From Triparma columacea (taxonomy: Eukaryota; Sar; Bolidophyceae; Parmales; Triparmaceae): 55,073 bases of DNA. Location of the stretch: assembly GCA_030267965.1 (NCBI GenBank), contig BRYA01000105.1, positions 1,246 to 56,318 on the forward strand, written 5' to 3'. The translations under genes and the position numbers were made by a program. Below are positions 31,455-43,063 of the stretch, piece after piece (positions within the stretch are counted from its first letter, which is position 1; each line of letters begins with the position of its first letter). The notes beneath the pieces are model-generated. The model was not told where the DNA came from, ran no database searches, and saw only the letters and a list, made by a program, of their open reading frames with translations.

Positions 31455-34186
31455 CTACTTTGTCGCGCCATTACCCCTCCGTAGCCTTGGCTTTAATCCA
31501 CCCTTGCGCTCCTGAAGTGTTGGTGCACCTCTCCTGAAGGCCGCTTTGGGGTTTTCGTACCTTGGTGAGACTAGAGGTACGTTCTCTGGGGTATAACCCT
31601 CCTTGATGCCTAGTTTTGGAACGATCTGAGGTGCTCCCCCCCCTCCCCTTTCGTCGTCCTCTCCCCTGGCTGCTTCGATGTCCTCTTTACTGTGTACAAT
31701 TGGTTTCCCAGTGAAAGGGTTGATGTCGGCGAGGTTTCCGTCTCCCTCCCCCCCCTTCCGTTCCTCCTCCTCCTCATCCTCCTCCTCCCCCATCCCTTCC
31801 GTTCCACCGGCCACAACCTCTGGGGTTGGCGTCCTGCTCCTCGGGGCGATCCCCACCTTACCCCCTCCCCACTCGTCCTCACTGCTGCTGTCGTCAAAGT
31901 CGTCCAAGTTGAACTGCTTCATGTTTGCGTCCGCTTTGACCCTACCCCCCCCACCACTGCTGCCGAATCCGAACCCCATGTCGTAATCGTCTAGGGTTGC
32001 CCCCTCGTACTGTTCGAATTCTGGATGGAATTCAATGGCATCATTTGCATTCGTTGTGTCCTCCTTGAGCTGCTGTTCCTTTGCCCCACCCACGCCCTCT
32101 CCCGTAGCCGCGGTTCCCTTGTCTGAGGGCATAAGGTACGACTTCGTTGAGCCCGAGTACGCCTGCGCTTGCTTGATGCGCTGATCCGCCTTTTTCAGCA
32201 TACTTTGAATCATGGACGACGCCTTGGGTTTCCTCCTCCCGCCACCTCCTGCGGCTGCCCCCCTTTTTTTTGCTTCTTCGCCTCCCTCCTTCTCCTCCTC
32301 CCCCCCCTCCTTCGCTTCCCTCACTTTCTCCCTCTTTTGCTGGCTAAGGTCGTAATTGAGTGCCCTTGCCAGTGCCGACTTGGGGTTCTTTTTCTCTCCC
32401 TTTGTGGTCACTGGCTTTGAAGGCGACCTCCCCCCCTTCGAGGTTTCATCGACCCCTTGTTGTCGTCGTACCCTGGATGTCGCCTCTCCTCCTATCCGCC
32501 CCTTTTCCCTCTTCTGGGCAGTCTGTGGTGAAATGTCTTCTTTCCCCCCCTCTCCCCCCCCCAACTGCACCTTCTCCCCCTCTGGCCTTGTCAGCTCTTT
32601 ACACATATTAAGTTTCGCTCGAATGTCCGCGAACTTGCTCTCGATATCGTCCATTGGCTCTAGCTTCCCGAACACCCCCTCCCTCCCACTGTACGCCTGG
32701 GGAGGTTTGACCAGCGGCACGTTCCCCTTCTTGCTCGGCGACTCCGCTTTTTCCTCCGCAGCCACGGCGACTTTCTTGCGCCTCGCGCTCTTCGGCCTCG
32801 CACCCACGACCTTCTTCGCTTCCCCTCCCTTCGTCCCCTTCCCCCCCGCCCTCCTCTCCTCCACTTCCATCTCCCTTTTCTTGAGCTTTGCCGTCCTCAC
32901 AACATCCTCGCTCGTGCACACCATGTCGTCCAGAACTTCGACCTGCGGGGTTCTCGCTACGATGGCGTACCACCAGCTCATGCATTCATCCCCGTAGATG
33001 TTACCGTTGACGTCCCGAGGGGTGCAAGGGTTCCCGGACACGTTGAGCTCCCGGAGCTCCTTCATGCCCTGCAAGGCGTCGGAGATTAGAGAGAGCGAAG
33101 ATATGCGGTTTCCGGTCACGTCCAACATATCGAGCATGGGTATCGAGAAGTGCAAGTCAGTGGGGAGTCCTGTGAGTCTATTCCCCGATATGTGAAGTTC
33201 CGTGAGGTGTACGAGGGGGTTCGAAAACTGCGAAAGAGATACGGGGCAATGAGCAAAGCAAAGGAGCAGGGTTAGTAATAGGACGAGTGTGCGCTCGCCG
33301 GCGGCTCGCTTTTCGCTTTTCGCCCTCTCACCTTGAGGGTGCCCTCGAGGTGGTTCCTGTTCAGGTGAAGCGACAGCAAGTTCTTGGGCACGTTCTTCAA
33401 GCTGTTGACGTGGTTGTCGTTCACATTCAGCTCTTCCAGCGTGTTCAGAGACGCCAGGGTCTTCGGAAGCTCGGGTCCCAGCTCGTTACCCGCCATCAGG
33501 AGGGCTTCCAGCCCGGCCAGGAGGCCGAGGCCCCCGCAGTCGCTGGTGAGTTCGTTCCCAGAGGTGTCGAGCCACTCAATGGAGGGGGGGAGATTCTCCA
33601 GTGCCTCCAACTGGTTGGAAGCTAGGTTCAGATGCCTGAGGTGCTTAAGTTTCCTTTGGTGTTGGGTGCGAGGTTGGTTGCGGGGAGGGGCAATAGAGAG
33701 AGAGAGAGTTAAAGAAGAAGGTTGTGGTAAGTGTGAAAAGGTTTGGCACGCTATCTTGTGATCAGTTTGGCATACTATCTTCCGACGAAACATAGACGGG
33801 CGCGCTGTACACCAATTTACCACCTCCCACCCCTCACTCTCCACCTACCTGAAGCTCTTTGGCACTTCCGCTAGGGCATTATCGTTCAAAAGGAGAATGG
33901 TGAGGTTTGGGCACCATTCCCCCAAGCTGTAGCAGTCCTGAATCTTGCAGCTGTAGGCCTTGAGCTCTCTGAGGTCCGGGAGGGCCGACAGTCCCTCCAA
34001 ATCCACGAGGTTGTTGAAGCTGACATCGATAGATCGAAGCTTGGGCAACGAATTCAAGTTGTCCAGGTGAGATATGCTCCTATTGTGAACGTCAAGACTA
34101 TAAGGGGTCGAGTTGGGGTCAGTCGATACCACCTTCTTCAGGAAAGCGGCAGTCATACGAGTCTGAGGGAGGGAGGAGGAGGCCAT
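31455..34186 (-). CDS. Leucine-rich repeat protein with long disordered tail
   Basis: Three exons: 34186-33849, 33653-33332, 33227-31455, joined in phase to 810 residues. Start at MASSSLPQTR. The N-terminal ~300 residues carry eight to nine LRRs of SDS22-like form (LPKLRSIDVSFNNLVDLEGL, LRHLNLASNQLEALENL, LEELNVNDNHVNSLKNV, LTELHISGNRLTGLP, LRELNVSGNPCTPR). They close with an LRR cap-like segment (YAIVARTPQVEVLDDM). The rest is low-complexity: Lys/Glu-rich, with acidic runs and a conserved-looking acidic motif FNLDDFDDSSSEDEW. SDS22-like LRR proteins include PP1 regulators and axonemal/ciliary assembly factors; either is possible, and I cannot assign one. Intron 2 has a TACTAAC-like site 46 nt from its acceptor. 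No signal peptide or helices, so probably cytosolic. Confidence 0.82.
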
Positions 34187-34579
34187 GAGGGATAAAAGTT
34201 TGCTTGGCCGAGGGGGGGTGTTATGTGTGTCCTTATATTCGTAACCCAGCGCTTTAATCGACGTGTTTGTATGGATTGAACGCAAGGTAATGTCGAGCGG
34301 TGTAGTTTATCGATTGATTTCTTCGTAAGCTGTTTATATGAGGAGGATTGGGGTTCAAATCCCTTTTTAAGGTTGTCTTCATGAACAGGAATGCAATTCC
34401 TAAATATGGACAAAGATCATAACCTTGCTCTCGTATTACTTTTTAACCCTACCCTTAAATGGAAGTAGGAGCGGAGCCCTAACTTTACTAGCGAGACGAC
34501 GAAAGAAACAACGTCGTCATGTACGTTAAAAGATCAAGCATGTATGTCTTCTTTTACGGAAAGATTCGTAGATATTATT
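34187..34579. other. Intergenic, promoter of the LRR gene and 3' flank of the fusion gene
   Basis: About 390 bp, AT-rich toward 34560. A box-B-like word 'ggttcaaatccc' followed by a T run occurs at 34351-34366 on the plus strand, but no cloverleaf can be folded around it. No gene seen. Confidence 0.4.
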
Positions 34580-37500
34580 TTACACAGTGTCCTGAACCTT
34601 CTCGCAAGTAGAGAGGAGAGCAATGACATCCTCAACGTTGTGATTGAACCCAAAGCCAAACCGGACATATACCTTCCTACTGTCCACCTCAACGTTCCCA
34701 AAGTTGGCCATGAGCTCCACGACCCTCTTTGCGATGCTCGGTGTCTCAACCACGAACGTGATAGTGTGGCTCCTGATCCCCTCCTCCGCCAGCTTCCTCA
34801 TGCCCTTCCAGCAGCTCTTCCCCCCCGCCCTCTTTACCATGTCCTCGATGCCCCTAACGAACACTCTGTGCAGCGACATTACGTGATCATGAGCGAGTTC
34901 AACGGTGACCTTCTTCTCCTTCCATCTCCTCATGACCTCAACAAAGATCAGCAGTGACGGGGCGAACGCCGGCGTCCCCCCCTGAAGGGCAAAGCCTGGA
35001 ATATACCCCACGTCAGACCCGATCTTGATCCCCTTGCTCTCAGGGCTGAGGACGCTGGGGTCTGCGATCCAGCCGGTGAAGAGAGGCTGGAGCTCACCGG
35101 TCCTCCCCTCCGGTACGACCAGGAAGGCGCAATTGGCCCCGCTGCCCACGTGCTTCAGCATGCCCGACACGTAGAAGGTGTTGGTGAAGGGAGAGAGTGA
35201 GGTGGGGATCGCCCCGAACCCGTGGTAGCCGTCAACGACAAAGAAACAGTCCTTGTTTCCCCTCTCCGCAAGGCCGTCCTGCACAGAGGAGACGAAGCCC
35301 CCAAGGTCGAGGATGATGGTCTCCTGGGTGCTGTAGACGCACTGCGAAACATATACCATGTCCCAAGAGCCGGTCCCGGACCTCACCCTCTCATTGAACC
35401 GCTCGGCGAACGAAGATATCGGGTGGATCTCAACCGTCTCTACGACGACCTTTGGAGACTTGTTCATCATCAGTCTGTTCATCTGCCGAGTGAAGCTGTA
35501 GAACTCCGTGTCGGTAGTGAGGATACGAAGCTGCCCGCCATCTCCGTCGTCCCCCAGGAGCAGCTTTTCCATCTTGATGGAGAGTAGGCGCGACACCAAC
35601 TCGTGCGAGTTGTGCCCGAACTCCACTGTCGCCCCCTCTCCAACGTCAAGTATCCACTTGATGTACTCGATGCTCTCGGGGAGTACGTCGCCGAAGATGA
35701 CGTCCCAGGCAGCGTTACCCCGCTGGTAAAGGGCGTACTGTCTCTTCGTCGCCGCGACGTGGGCATCAGGGGGGGTCTTCCCCCAGGCGTGGTCGAGGAA
35801 GGGGAGAGGGGGATGAGGGCCGACCTCGGATGCAAAGGCCTGGGCGAGGATGGTGGGGACATTGCGTTGGGAGTACAGGGACCGGCGCACGGCGTCGAAT
35901 TTACTGGGAGGAGGGGTTTCAGGACGAGGACTGATTTTAGATTCACTGGCTAGGGGGGAGGCAGTGAGACTAGACGTAGGCGGTGCCGGCGGGACGTGGA
36001 AGGGGCAGCCGGGAGGTGGATTCGAGGACAGGTCGAAGAGGGGCTTGCTATCGGTGGAGCTGGAGCTTCCGCCACTCCCATGGCTCCCACGGGAGCTATC
36101 TTCCTCGCCCTCGAACAGCTCGTCATCTGCGGCGGCGTCATGGAAAACCTCCTTGCTTTCCTTATCGTTGACTAGGTGATTGTGTTGCTTGGTGATGGAG
36201 TCCATGATCCTGCCCTTCCTATGCATGAGCTCAGCGTCGGTTTTCCTGCCAAGCTCGGACCTAGTAACGTCCAAGTTTGGGAAGAGGGCCCGCTCATACA
36301 TGACCTTTAGGGCCTTGACTGACTTGTTCATGGTTCCCTTGGCTCCCGTACCGATGACATTGCTAGCGAGACAGAAGTGCTTGTAGTAGAAGCCCCCGTT
36401 GAGGCCAGACTCTATGGCCTCGAGGGCCTTCGCGTAGGAGTACAGGCCGGGCTGCTTCTCAGGCTTGGAATAAAGGTTAAGGAGCAGAGCCTGCTGGTCC
36501 TCGTCGGAAAGCTCGGTGCAGGCTGCTTTTCCACCGTTGTGCTCAGAGAGAGTTGCAATGAAGGGATTGTAGAGATCCTTCACAGTGGACCTGCGTGAGA
36601 AAAAGAGAGTGAGATTGAGGCGAAGCTAGCGCGGCGGCGAAAGCTCCATTCATATTCGTTTTCGTGTTCGTGCTCCCAACCCATTCTCACCGAAGCATCT
36701 TGACAGCTGAACTTCCCTCCCCACTCGTTCCCTCGATCTCGACCTTGAGCTTCAAATAGTCCCTCAGAATCATTGAAGTGAGCATCATGATATGATCCCC
36801 AAGGTAAGAAAGAATGTGCGAGGCCGACAGAATGTGTGCCGCAGCGTTGTGCCAGTGGGAGAAGTCCGCCAGCTGCCTCTTGGCCGAGTCCAGCCTTTGC
36901 AGAGCAACGAAAGCCCAGCACTCTGTGCCGAGGTGGACGGACCGGAAGAAGAAATCCTCGTTATGCTCGTACACCTTTCCTGTGAAGGTGTCCATGATGA
37001 CATTGGGCCGCACAAGCTCCTTGTAGGCCAGGAATCGTTTCCCAAACTCGGACTTGAGCGGGGAGAGGCCGACTTGTGTCCTAATTTCGGAGAGCTACGC
37101 GCGGAAAGGGTTGCGTTAGTGGGTTGGACGTCGAAGCGAAGCGAATCGCGAATATGGTTTGACGAGCGCATCATGCTCCGCTCCCCTCCCCCCTCCCCTC
37201 TTGACGAGCGCATCATGCTCCGCTCCCCTCCCCCCTCCCCTCTTGACGAGCGCATCATGCTTCGCCCCCCTTCCCCCCTCCCCTCTCTCCTCACCTGCTC
37301 CTCGATCCCCACCCCGACCGTCCAATCCCCGAAGGAAGTCTGAAAGGCTCCAGATATGTTCCTGATAACCTTCTTGAGGCTGTACTTCGCGTGGCTCGTC
37401 AAGTTCGGGAACACGCTGCTTATGGAAGAAGAGAGCATCTCCAAAGCTGGGGACTGGCGGGCTTTGTTGAAGTTGAAGGTGGGGGTCGTGGGGGGAGCTC

Positions 37501-38088
37501 CGGGGAAGGGGAAGTCCTGCAAGGCCGGATAGAGGATGGATCGGGCGAGACCGCGGGTTAGTCTGTGACGAAATCTGGAATGAATACCTGGAAGTTAGGC
37601 ACTCTCACCTGCGTGAGGGAACCATGAGAGGTGATGTCTGGGTTATCTGGGTTGTCATCCTCAAGCTCCCCATCAACGATCTCCGCGAGCTATGAAGAGG
37701 GACCAAAAAGCATCGAGAGGGGGTTAGTAAGGTGAATAAGGGTAGGAAATGAATTTTGTTCAAGTTCAGAATCCTTTTTGGCGGGCCCGTCATGACTCAC
37801 AAGTGCCATTTGTCGCATTATATCATCGGCAATGAGCTCAATACGGGGCCTTGTTTCAACATAATGGCGAGGATCCGTAATGAATTGCGCCATCATGACA
37901 AATGCTAGCTCGATACCATGAAAACCAGCAGCAAAAATTGGTTCCAGTCGGGGCTTGGAGGTGACAGGGGAGTTCCAAACTTCCTGCACACTGTGCAGGG
38001 ATATGTACTCTTCGTACAGTATACGCACGACCTCACTACGCTCGGCTGCATTCCGAGGGTTTTCCGGGATGCTGGAGTTGTAGGTCAT
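34580..38088 (-). CDS. Tryptophan-dioxygenase-like / kynureninase-like fusion protein
   Basis: Five exons: 38088-37801, 37689-37609, 37516-37295, 37094-36691, 36590-34580, in phase, 1001 residues. Residues ~1-450 resemble the tryptophan/indoleamine dioxygenase superfamily of heme enzymes: helical segments (HNEDFFFRSVHLGTECWAFV, HWHNAAAHILSASHIL), KMLRSTVKDLYNPF, and YKHFCLASNVIGTGAKGT, which recalls the H..M...IG.K.GTGGS region holding the proximal heme His in TDO. A Ser/Pro-rich linker follows (~460-560). Residues ~560-1001 form a PLP-fold type I (class V, kynureninase-like) domain: VEFGHNSHELVSRLL, FFVVDGYHGFGAIP (Asp that would contact the PLP ring N) and YVSGMLKHVGSGANCAF with the probable Schiff-base Lys, then QPLFTGW and GGTPAFAPSLL. 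Together these suggest tryptophan to anthranilate-type kynurenine chemistry in one chain. Enzymatic activity is inferred. Confidence 0.68.
37159..37284. repeat. Intronic 42-bp minisatellite, three copies
   Basis: Unit begins ttgacgagcgcatcatgctc and is followed by a C/T-rich run. Copies start at 37159, 37201 and 37243. The third differs by single bases. It fills most of an intron of the dioxygenase/kynureninase-like gene. Confidence 0.88.
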
Positions 38089-38408
38089 TGGGCAGTTTTT
38101 TCCTCGAGCAGATGTTCGTGTCACATGTCCAAACGGGGACCAACCCTAATTAGAACCCTAATTTGTTTGGGGTTGCTGTTTGGGTTGGGGGGAGAAGGCG
38201 GATGGAAGCACTGAGAGGATGACAATGGGATCAAGGAGGCCGACGTTGCCGACAGCGTATCATTCAAACAACGTTATTCGGCTTCAACTACATTTTTTTT
38301 CTTCACTGGGTTACTCTGTTGATGAAGTACGCGTTTCCGGAGTTTTGACGCCACGCAAACAGAAAAAAAAAAAAAAATATAGCATGTTTTTTCGGCACGT
38401 TACGTGTA

Positions 38409-41400
38409 TTACTCTTCCTCATCTTCGCTGTCCTCGGGGATAGTGAGAGTGGGGTAAATGAACTGGAGGCGAGCGCGGGAGGGGAAGGGGTGGGTACGGA
38501 GGCAAGAGTTTGGTTGAATGATTCTCGAACCTGGTTGAATTCTCATCTCACCTTAGTGTTGCCCTCCACCAGCACCGTCCTAATGACGCCGAGGTTGGGA
38601 TTCCTCCTTAGAGAGGCCGCACTCTGCTTGCCGCACTTGAACTTCCGCCAGAGGTCGTTGAGGCACCTCGTAGCCGCAGCCTCAGACTTGGTTGCAGCCG
38701 GAAGGTCCGACTTGAGTTCCTTCATGAGGGCGGCAACGTCGGAGAGGAGCAGGAAATGCGCCTCGTCGGGAATGACTTCCTCGAGGTCAACCTGCGAAGA
38801 GAGTGCAGCGCGGGGAGGGGTGCGTTAGTGTATCATAAACGGGAGATATCTGATAAGGAGCCTTTTTCGAAGTGCGGGTCGTTACATCCGCGAATAACTG
38901 ACACTTTCCTTGTCCAATCTTACCTTCTTTATCAGACAAGCGACGTTCTCAATGCAAGCCCAGCCACCGCTGTCCGCAATTGCTGCTGCAACGCCAGACC
39001 AATTCATGAGGTTACATATGAAGTGGGCAGCCTTGGCGCCAGCAAGTGCAACGTGAGCAAGCTCTATGTCCGACATGACGTCATCCAAGTCCTCGTCAGA
39101 GAGAGGTCCGTTCTCAGCCCCTTTTTGGGAAACCGCAGAGACGCAGAAGGAGGCGTCAGGGTTGGTAGGGGGGAGAAGGGTGGAGGAGTTAGGGTCAAAG
39201 GGCTCGCGCTTCCGACTGCGATGAGCGGAATGGGGCGCGTTAGTGGTCGGTTAGAAATTATTGTGTGTTATGTCATCGTGTTGCCCAAAGATTACGGCGA
39301 TGCTCTTTCCTTCTTGTCAATTCTCACCTATCCTCGATCGTGCCTTGCGCACGGCGGGCCTCGTAGACATGGCTCAAGGCCGAATTAAGCACGGAGCTGA
39401 TGGAGCCGTCCGCGGCAGCAGAATCCCTCCCATTGGGGGCCTCCATGGCCACAATCTCATGGATTTTTGAGCGACAGGCCGAGTTATCGGGGGCGGGGTG
39501 TCTCTTGGAGGGGGTCGTGTATGAGGGAGGGACAGGGTTGAAAAGCTTGCGGAGATGATAACGGCAAGTAGCACCGATGAGCTCCCCAAGGCGGATGCGC
39601 AGGGGGGAGGGGAGAATGCCGTCGTTGAAATTCTGCGGGGAGGAAAGAGAGAAGCGACGACCTAAGGTGAGAACCATAGCGAAGCGCACGAAGATTCTAT
39701 TTGGGGTGGGTGTTTGCTTTCTTGTCTTTTCTCACCTCGTCAGCTGAGGCCATCTGGACGGCAACGGAGAGCTCCTTCTCGTAGAAGCGCCCGGCACCGA
39801 GGAACCTATTGGCAGGCCACTTTGCGTGCTTAGGCAAAGTTAGCGCCAAGTTGCATCGGAGCTGGTCAGCAAAGGTGGACTGCCTGTCGGACAATGTTCG
39901 GGTGAACGTTAGGAGGGAGGAGAGGGCGAGAGTGGCGGGGGAGGAGGGGGGGAGGGCGTGGAGTTTGTTTAGTTCGGCCACAATGTCGCTAATCTTCGAA
40001 ACGCAGTTCTCGAGGTGCAAGTTGCTCCCGATGGTGACATCAACGGGAGGGGTGACCGAGGAGAAGTCGTAGGCACAGAAGGTGAGGCGAGAGGTGGGGG
40101 GGGAGGAGGGGGGCTGAGCCTGAGGAGGCGGCTTGAGGACGGCCATCTCAGCCTCCACGAAGGAGGAAAGGAGGGGGGTGATGGAGGAGAGGGGGGTGGA
40201 GGGGTTGCAGAGGGAGGCGGCGGCGAAGACTCTGGGAGGGCGGCGAGCGAAGCGAGCCGTGGGGGGGAATTGGGGGGGGGTAAGGGGGGAGAGTCTTAAA
40301 ATATAGATGTTTTGTGCTCGAGGTGTGGTCGCGGCGAAAGAATGCCCCGCATGTCTCGACAAAGGGGAGGCTTGTCGTTGTTTAGAGGGAAGGGGGGCAA
40401 AGTACATGTGAAGCTTTTGTGCCCATTCTACGTTATGGTTATGCGCTTCGTCCATTGTTCCGTCCCGTTGTTCTCACCTCGCAGACACACAAGTGGTAGA
40501 CGCTATCGGACAACCAATCGGGATCTCGGAATAAAGCTCAACGATACGGGCCTTGATTTGGTCCGACGTAGGGGGGTGGGGGGGGTGGGCGGAGGCGGCT
40601 GGCGAGGGAGTAGGGGGAGGAGCAGCAGGGGAGTTCGTAGTGGTGGCGGACCCGAAAGATTTGTCTGTCTGCACGGGGGAGAGGTCAGCCATGGAACTGC
40701 GCGGCGGCGGCGGCGAGCGAAGCGAGTCGTGGAGTGTAGGGGGTAGCGTCAGTAAGGCGATGAGCAATGCAAGTCGCTGGATAAATATGATGAGCTTCAC
40801 CCCCCCTTCCTTTCTCACCTGTCGAGACTCCCGTCGAGACCCATTTCCACAGTTGGGCAGGACGACGCGTTGGACATATTGTGGGACACGTGGGATTCAT
40901 TTATCGTGGAATTGTCATTAAAGTTTGTAGGGGAGAGTGGGGAGGAGGGGGACGTGGGGTTCGGGTGGGCGGACTGAGAGGGTGCAGGAGACGGTGCAGG
41001 AGCGAAGCGACGACCGGAGTGGATTAGTTTGAGTGAATCGTGGCGAAGGAGCATCGTGGTGAAGGAGCATCGTGGTGAAGGAGCATGGTGGCGAAGGAGT
41101 ATCGTGGTGAAGGAGCATCACGTCGAAGGAGCATCACGTCGAAGGGCCATCACGTCGAAGGAGCATCACGTCGAAGGGCCATCATAGCACCGGAGCATTC
41201 TCACCTTCAGGAAGACCTCACCAAAGGACGAGTCGGGATCAGAAAGTGCGAAAGAAGCATCAACATTCGGAGTTGGAGGATTGGCCATCGGGGAGGGAAC
41301 GGGGGGGGTTGGGGAAGGGGCAGGGGAAGGAGACCTCCGCTGCTGACTGCGCTTGCGGGATTGAGATGCCATCTCCTCCCAGTCGGTTGCAGAGACGAGA

Positions 41401-42684
41401 GAGGAGACTGGATTCACGGACTTTCGACGGCGCTAAGAGGGTGGCAAGCAAAAGGCTGGGGTTAGTGTGCTTGGAACAAAATCGTTAGTTTCACAATGTC
41501 CATGTATCTCACCTTCTTCGTAGTCGTGGTTGTGGTCGTGGTGGTGGTTGTGGTGGCGGATTTTTTGGAACCCTTGGAGGGGACAGTCTGCGAGCCAGCC
41601 TTGGGGGAGGAGCGCAGGATGGAGGGGGGGGGAGGAGTCCCGCACGACGGAGGCTTGTGAGGGGCAGGATCGTGGGGGGGGAGGAGGGGGGGAGTGGTGG
41701 CAGGGGAAGGGGCTGCAGCGGCGGTGGTTTCGGCAATTGCCTTCGGAGTCTTCAAAACGGGAGCAGGGGCGGGAGGGGTGCTCTCGCAGTACGACACGCC
41801 TATCGACTTTCGACGACCGGAACGACGCACGGATGTCGTGGGATTTGCCGAGGCGGTGGATTTGGGGGGGAGCTTGGGGGTCGAAGGTGGGAGCGAGGGG
41901 GGGGAAGCAGATACTGCGCCAGGAGGGGGGATTTTGGGGGTTGTAGGGACGGCGGCGACAGGCGGGCGAGGCGACTCCGTGGGCTGTGGGGAATGAATAG
42001 GATTGGGGGAGCGGTGAGGGGGTGCAGTGAATGAAGGAAAGGTGGAGTAGCTGTGAAGAGTCTTCTTCCTTTCAGCTACATCATCAATACTTTCCATCCT
42101 TCCTCACCTCAACGCCCAGAAGCACGCTACCAGAGCTCACATCCACTGCCAGTGACCTCCTCCTTCTCGACTTTTGCTTCTTCGGCTTCACAGAGGCCTT
42201 GGGAGGGGAAGGGGGAGTGTTCTCATCCTTAAGGGTGGCAGAGGTGGTGGTAGTCGGAGCTGCGACTGGAGCCAACTTGCCACCCAACTTGTCACCACCC
42301 TTCCCCCCAGCCCCCTTTTTGCTTGCCTTGGGCTTCACCTTGACATCCTCCTCAGTACCCTCAAAAATAGCCGATCGAAGAGTTGCTATGTTTGTTGAAG
42401 TAAAACCATCAGATTCACAAATCTCAAAGCAACGACGGATCGAAGTCAAACGAGATGCGTCTGCGGGGCGAAGGGAGAGAGACAGAGTGGGGGAGGATAG
42501 GAGTGGGGGAAGATTGTGAGATTGAGGCAAACGAACTTTTCGAACCCTATGGAGGATATTTACTTATAACAGAGACATATCAATATGGGGACATGAAATA
42601 AGTTGGTATCGTACCATCCTTTAAAATCTTAGCCTTTCTAGTTGACACAGGACGGGAGGGAAGGTTCCCAAGAGCTGCAAGCAT
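38409..42684 (-). CDS. Unidentified 11-exon Ser/Thr-Pro-rich protein
   Basis: Eleven exons join exactly in phase to 960 residues: 42684-42615, 42460-42108, 41983-41513, 41432-41205, 40973-40819, 40696-40478, 40231-39736, 39632-39328, 39215-38924, 38791-38552, 38462-38409. The N-terminal ~500 residues are low complexity and rich in TP/SP sites, with two similar basic-Ser motifs (RRSGRRKSIGVSY and RRRKSVNPVSS) and a run of Thr before KK (TTTTTTTTTTTTKK). From about 500 the protein becomes helical and more ordered (IKARIVELYSEIP, LENCVSKISDIVAELNKLH, VMSDIELAHVALAGAKAA, CLNDLWRKFKCG). It ends in an acidic tail (PEDSEDEEE). The layout (kinase-site-rich disordered N-terminus, helical C-terminus) resembles kinetochore or cell-cycle scaffolds such as KNL1, but no diagnostic motif is present and I do not assign it. 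Confidence 0.75.
41042..41185. repeat. Intronic 16-bp minisatellite, nine copies
   Basis: Unit variants ggtgaaggagcatcgt and gtcgaaggagcatcac are repeated nine times without gaps (41042-41185), inside intron 4 of the 11-exon gene. The early copies share 'ggtgaagg', the later ones 'gtcgaagg', showing local homogenisation. Confidence 0.85.
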
Positions 42685-42786
42685 GGCCAAGTTATGAACT
42701 AAGAATTTTGGAGGAGGACCTTCACCATTTTCCAAAAGGCAAAGTGCTAGAATGATAGCTAAAAATCGTGTTTTCACCGATTATCT

Positions 42787-42868
42787 GGGCAGGTGGCCGA
42801 GTGGTCTAAGGCGCTGTGTTCAGGTCACAGTCTATTCGTAGGCGCGAGTTCAAATCTCGCCCTGCTCA
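42787..42868 (+). tRNA. tRNA-Leu (anticodon CAG)
   Basis: An 82-base cloverleaf without intron. The acceptor stem pairs gggcagg (42787-42793) with cctgctc (42861-42867), with A73 as discriminator. The anticodon arm is ctgtg-ttcaggt-cacag, giving anticodon CAG that reads CUG Leu. A long class II variable arm closes on a UUCG tetraloop (cta-ttcg-tag), as expected for Leu. The T arm is gcgag-ttcaaat-ctcgc, the internal B box. A T-run terminator follows at once. CCA is not encoded. It lies 103 bp upstream of the start of the minus-strand 11-exon gene, transcribed divergently. Confidence 0.95.
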
Positions 42869-42871
42869 CAA

Positions 42872-42878
42872 TTTTTTT
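42872..42878 (+). terminator. RNA polymerase III terminator of tRNA-Leu
   Basis: Seven T in a row starting four bases after the tRNA 3' end, the standard Pol III stop signal. Confidence 0.9.
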
Positions 42879-43063
42879 GTGCTTCGCGATGTATCATAGA
42901 AGCGAGAGGAGCACGCTGGCAAAGTTTGAGAGTGATTGGAGGCAGGTAAACAAAATGTTGGACCTGTAGATTTTTTTTATAGATCCTCTTGCATTCTTAC
43001 ACATACTGCACATAATTCTGTTACCCCCTCCTCCCCCCCCCCCTCCACCCCTCCACCTCCACC
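42879..43063. other. Short intergenic segment with C-rich run
   Basis: Separates tRNA-Leu from the stop codon of the secreted Cys-rich gene. Contains a T/A-rich portion and a C-rich homopolymer (about 43024-43060). No gene. Confidence 0.4.

Noticed and set aside
34345..34370. Box-B-like 'ggttcaaatccc' with following T run
   Set aside because: No acceptor, D or anticodon stem can be built around it, and no A box lies at the right distance. Treated as chance or a tRNA relic.
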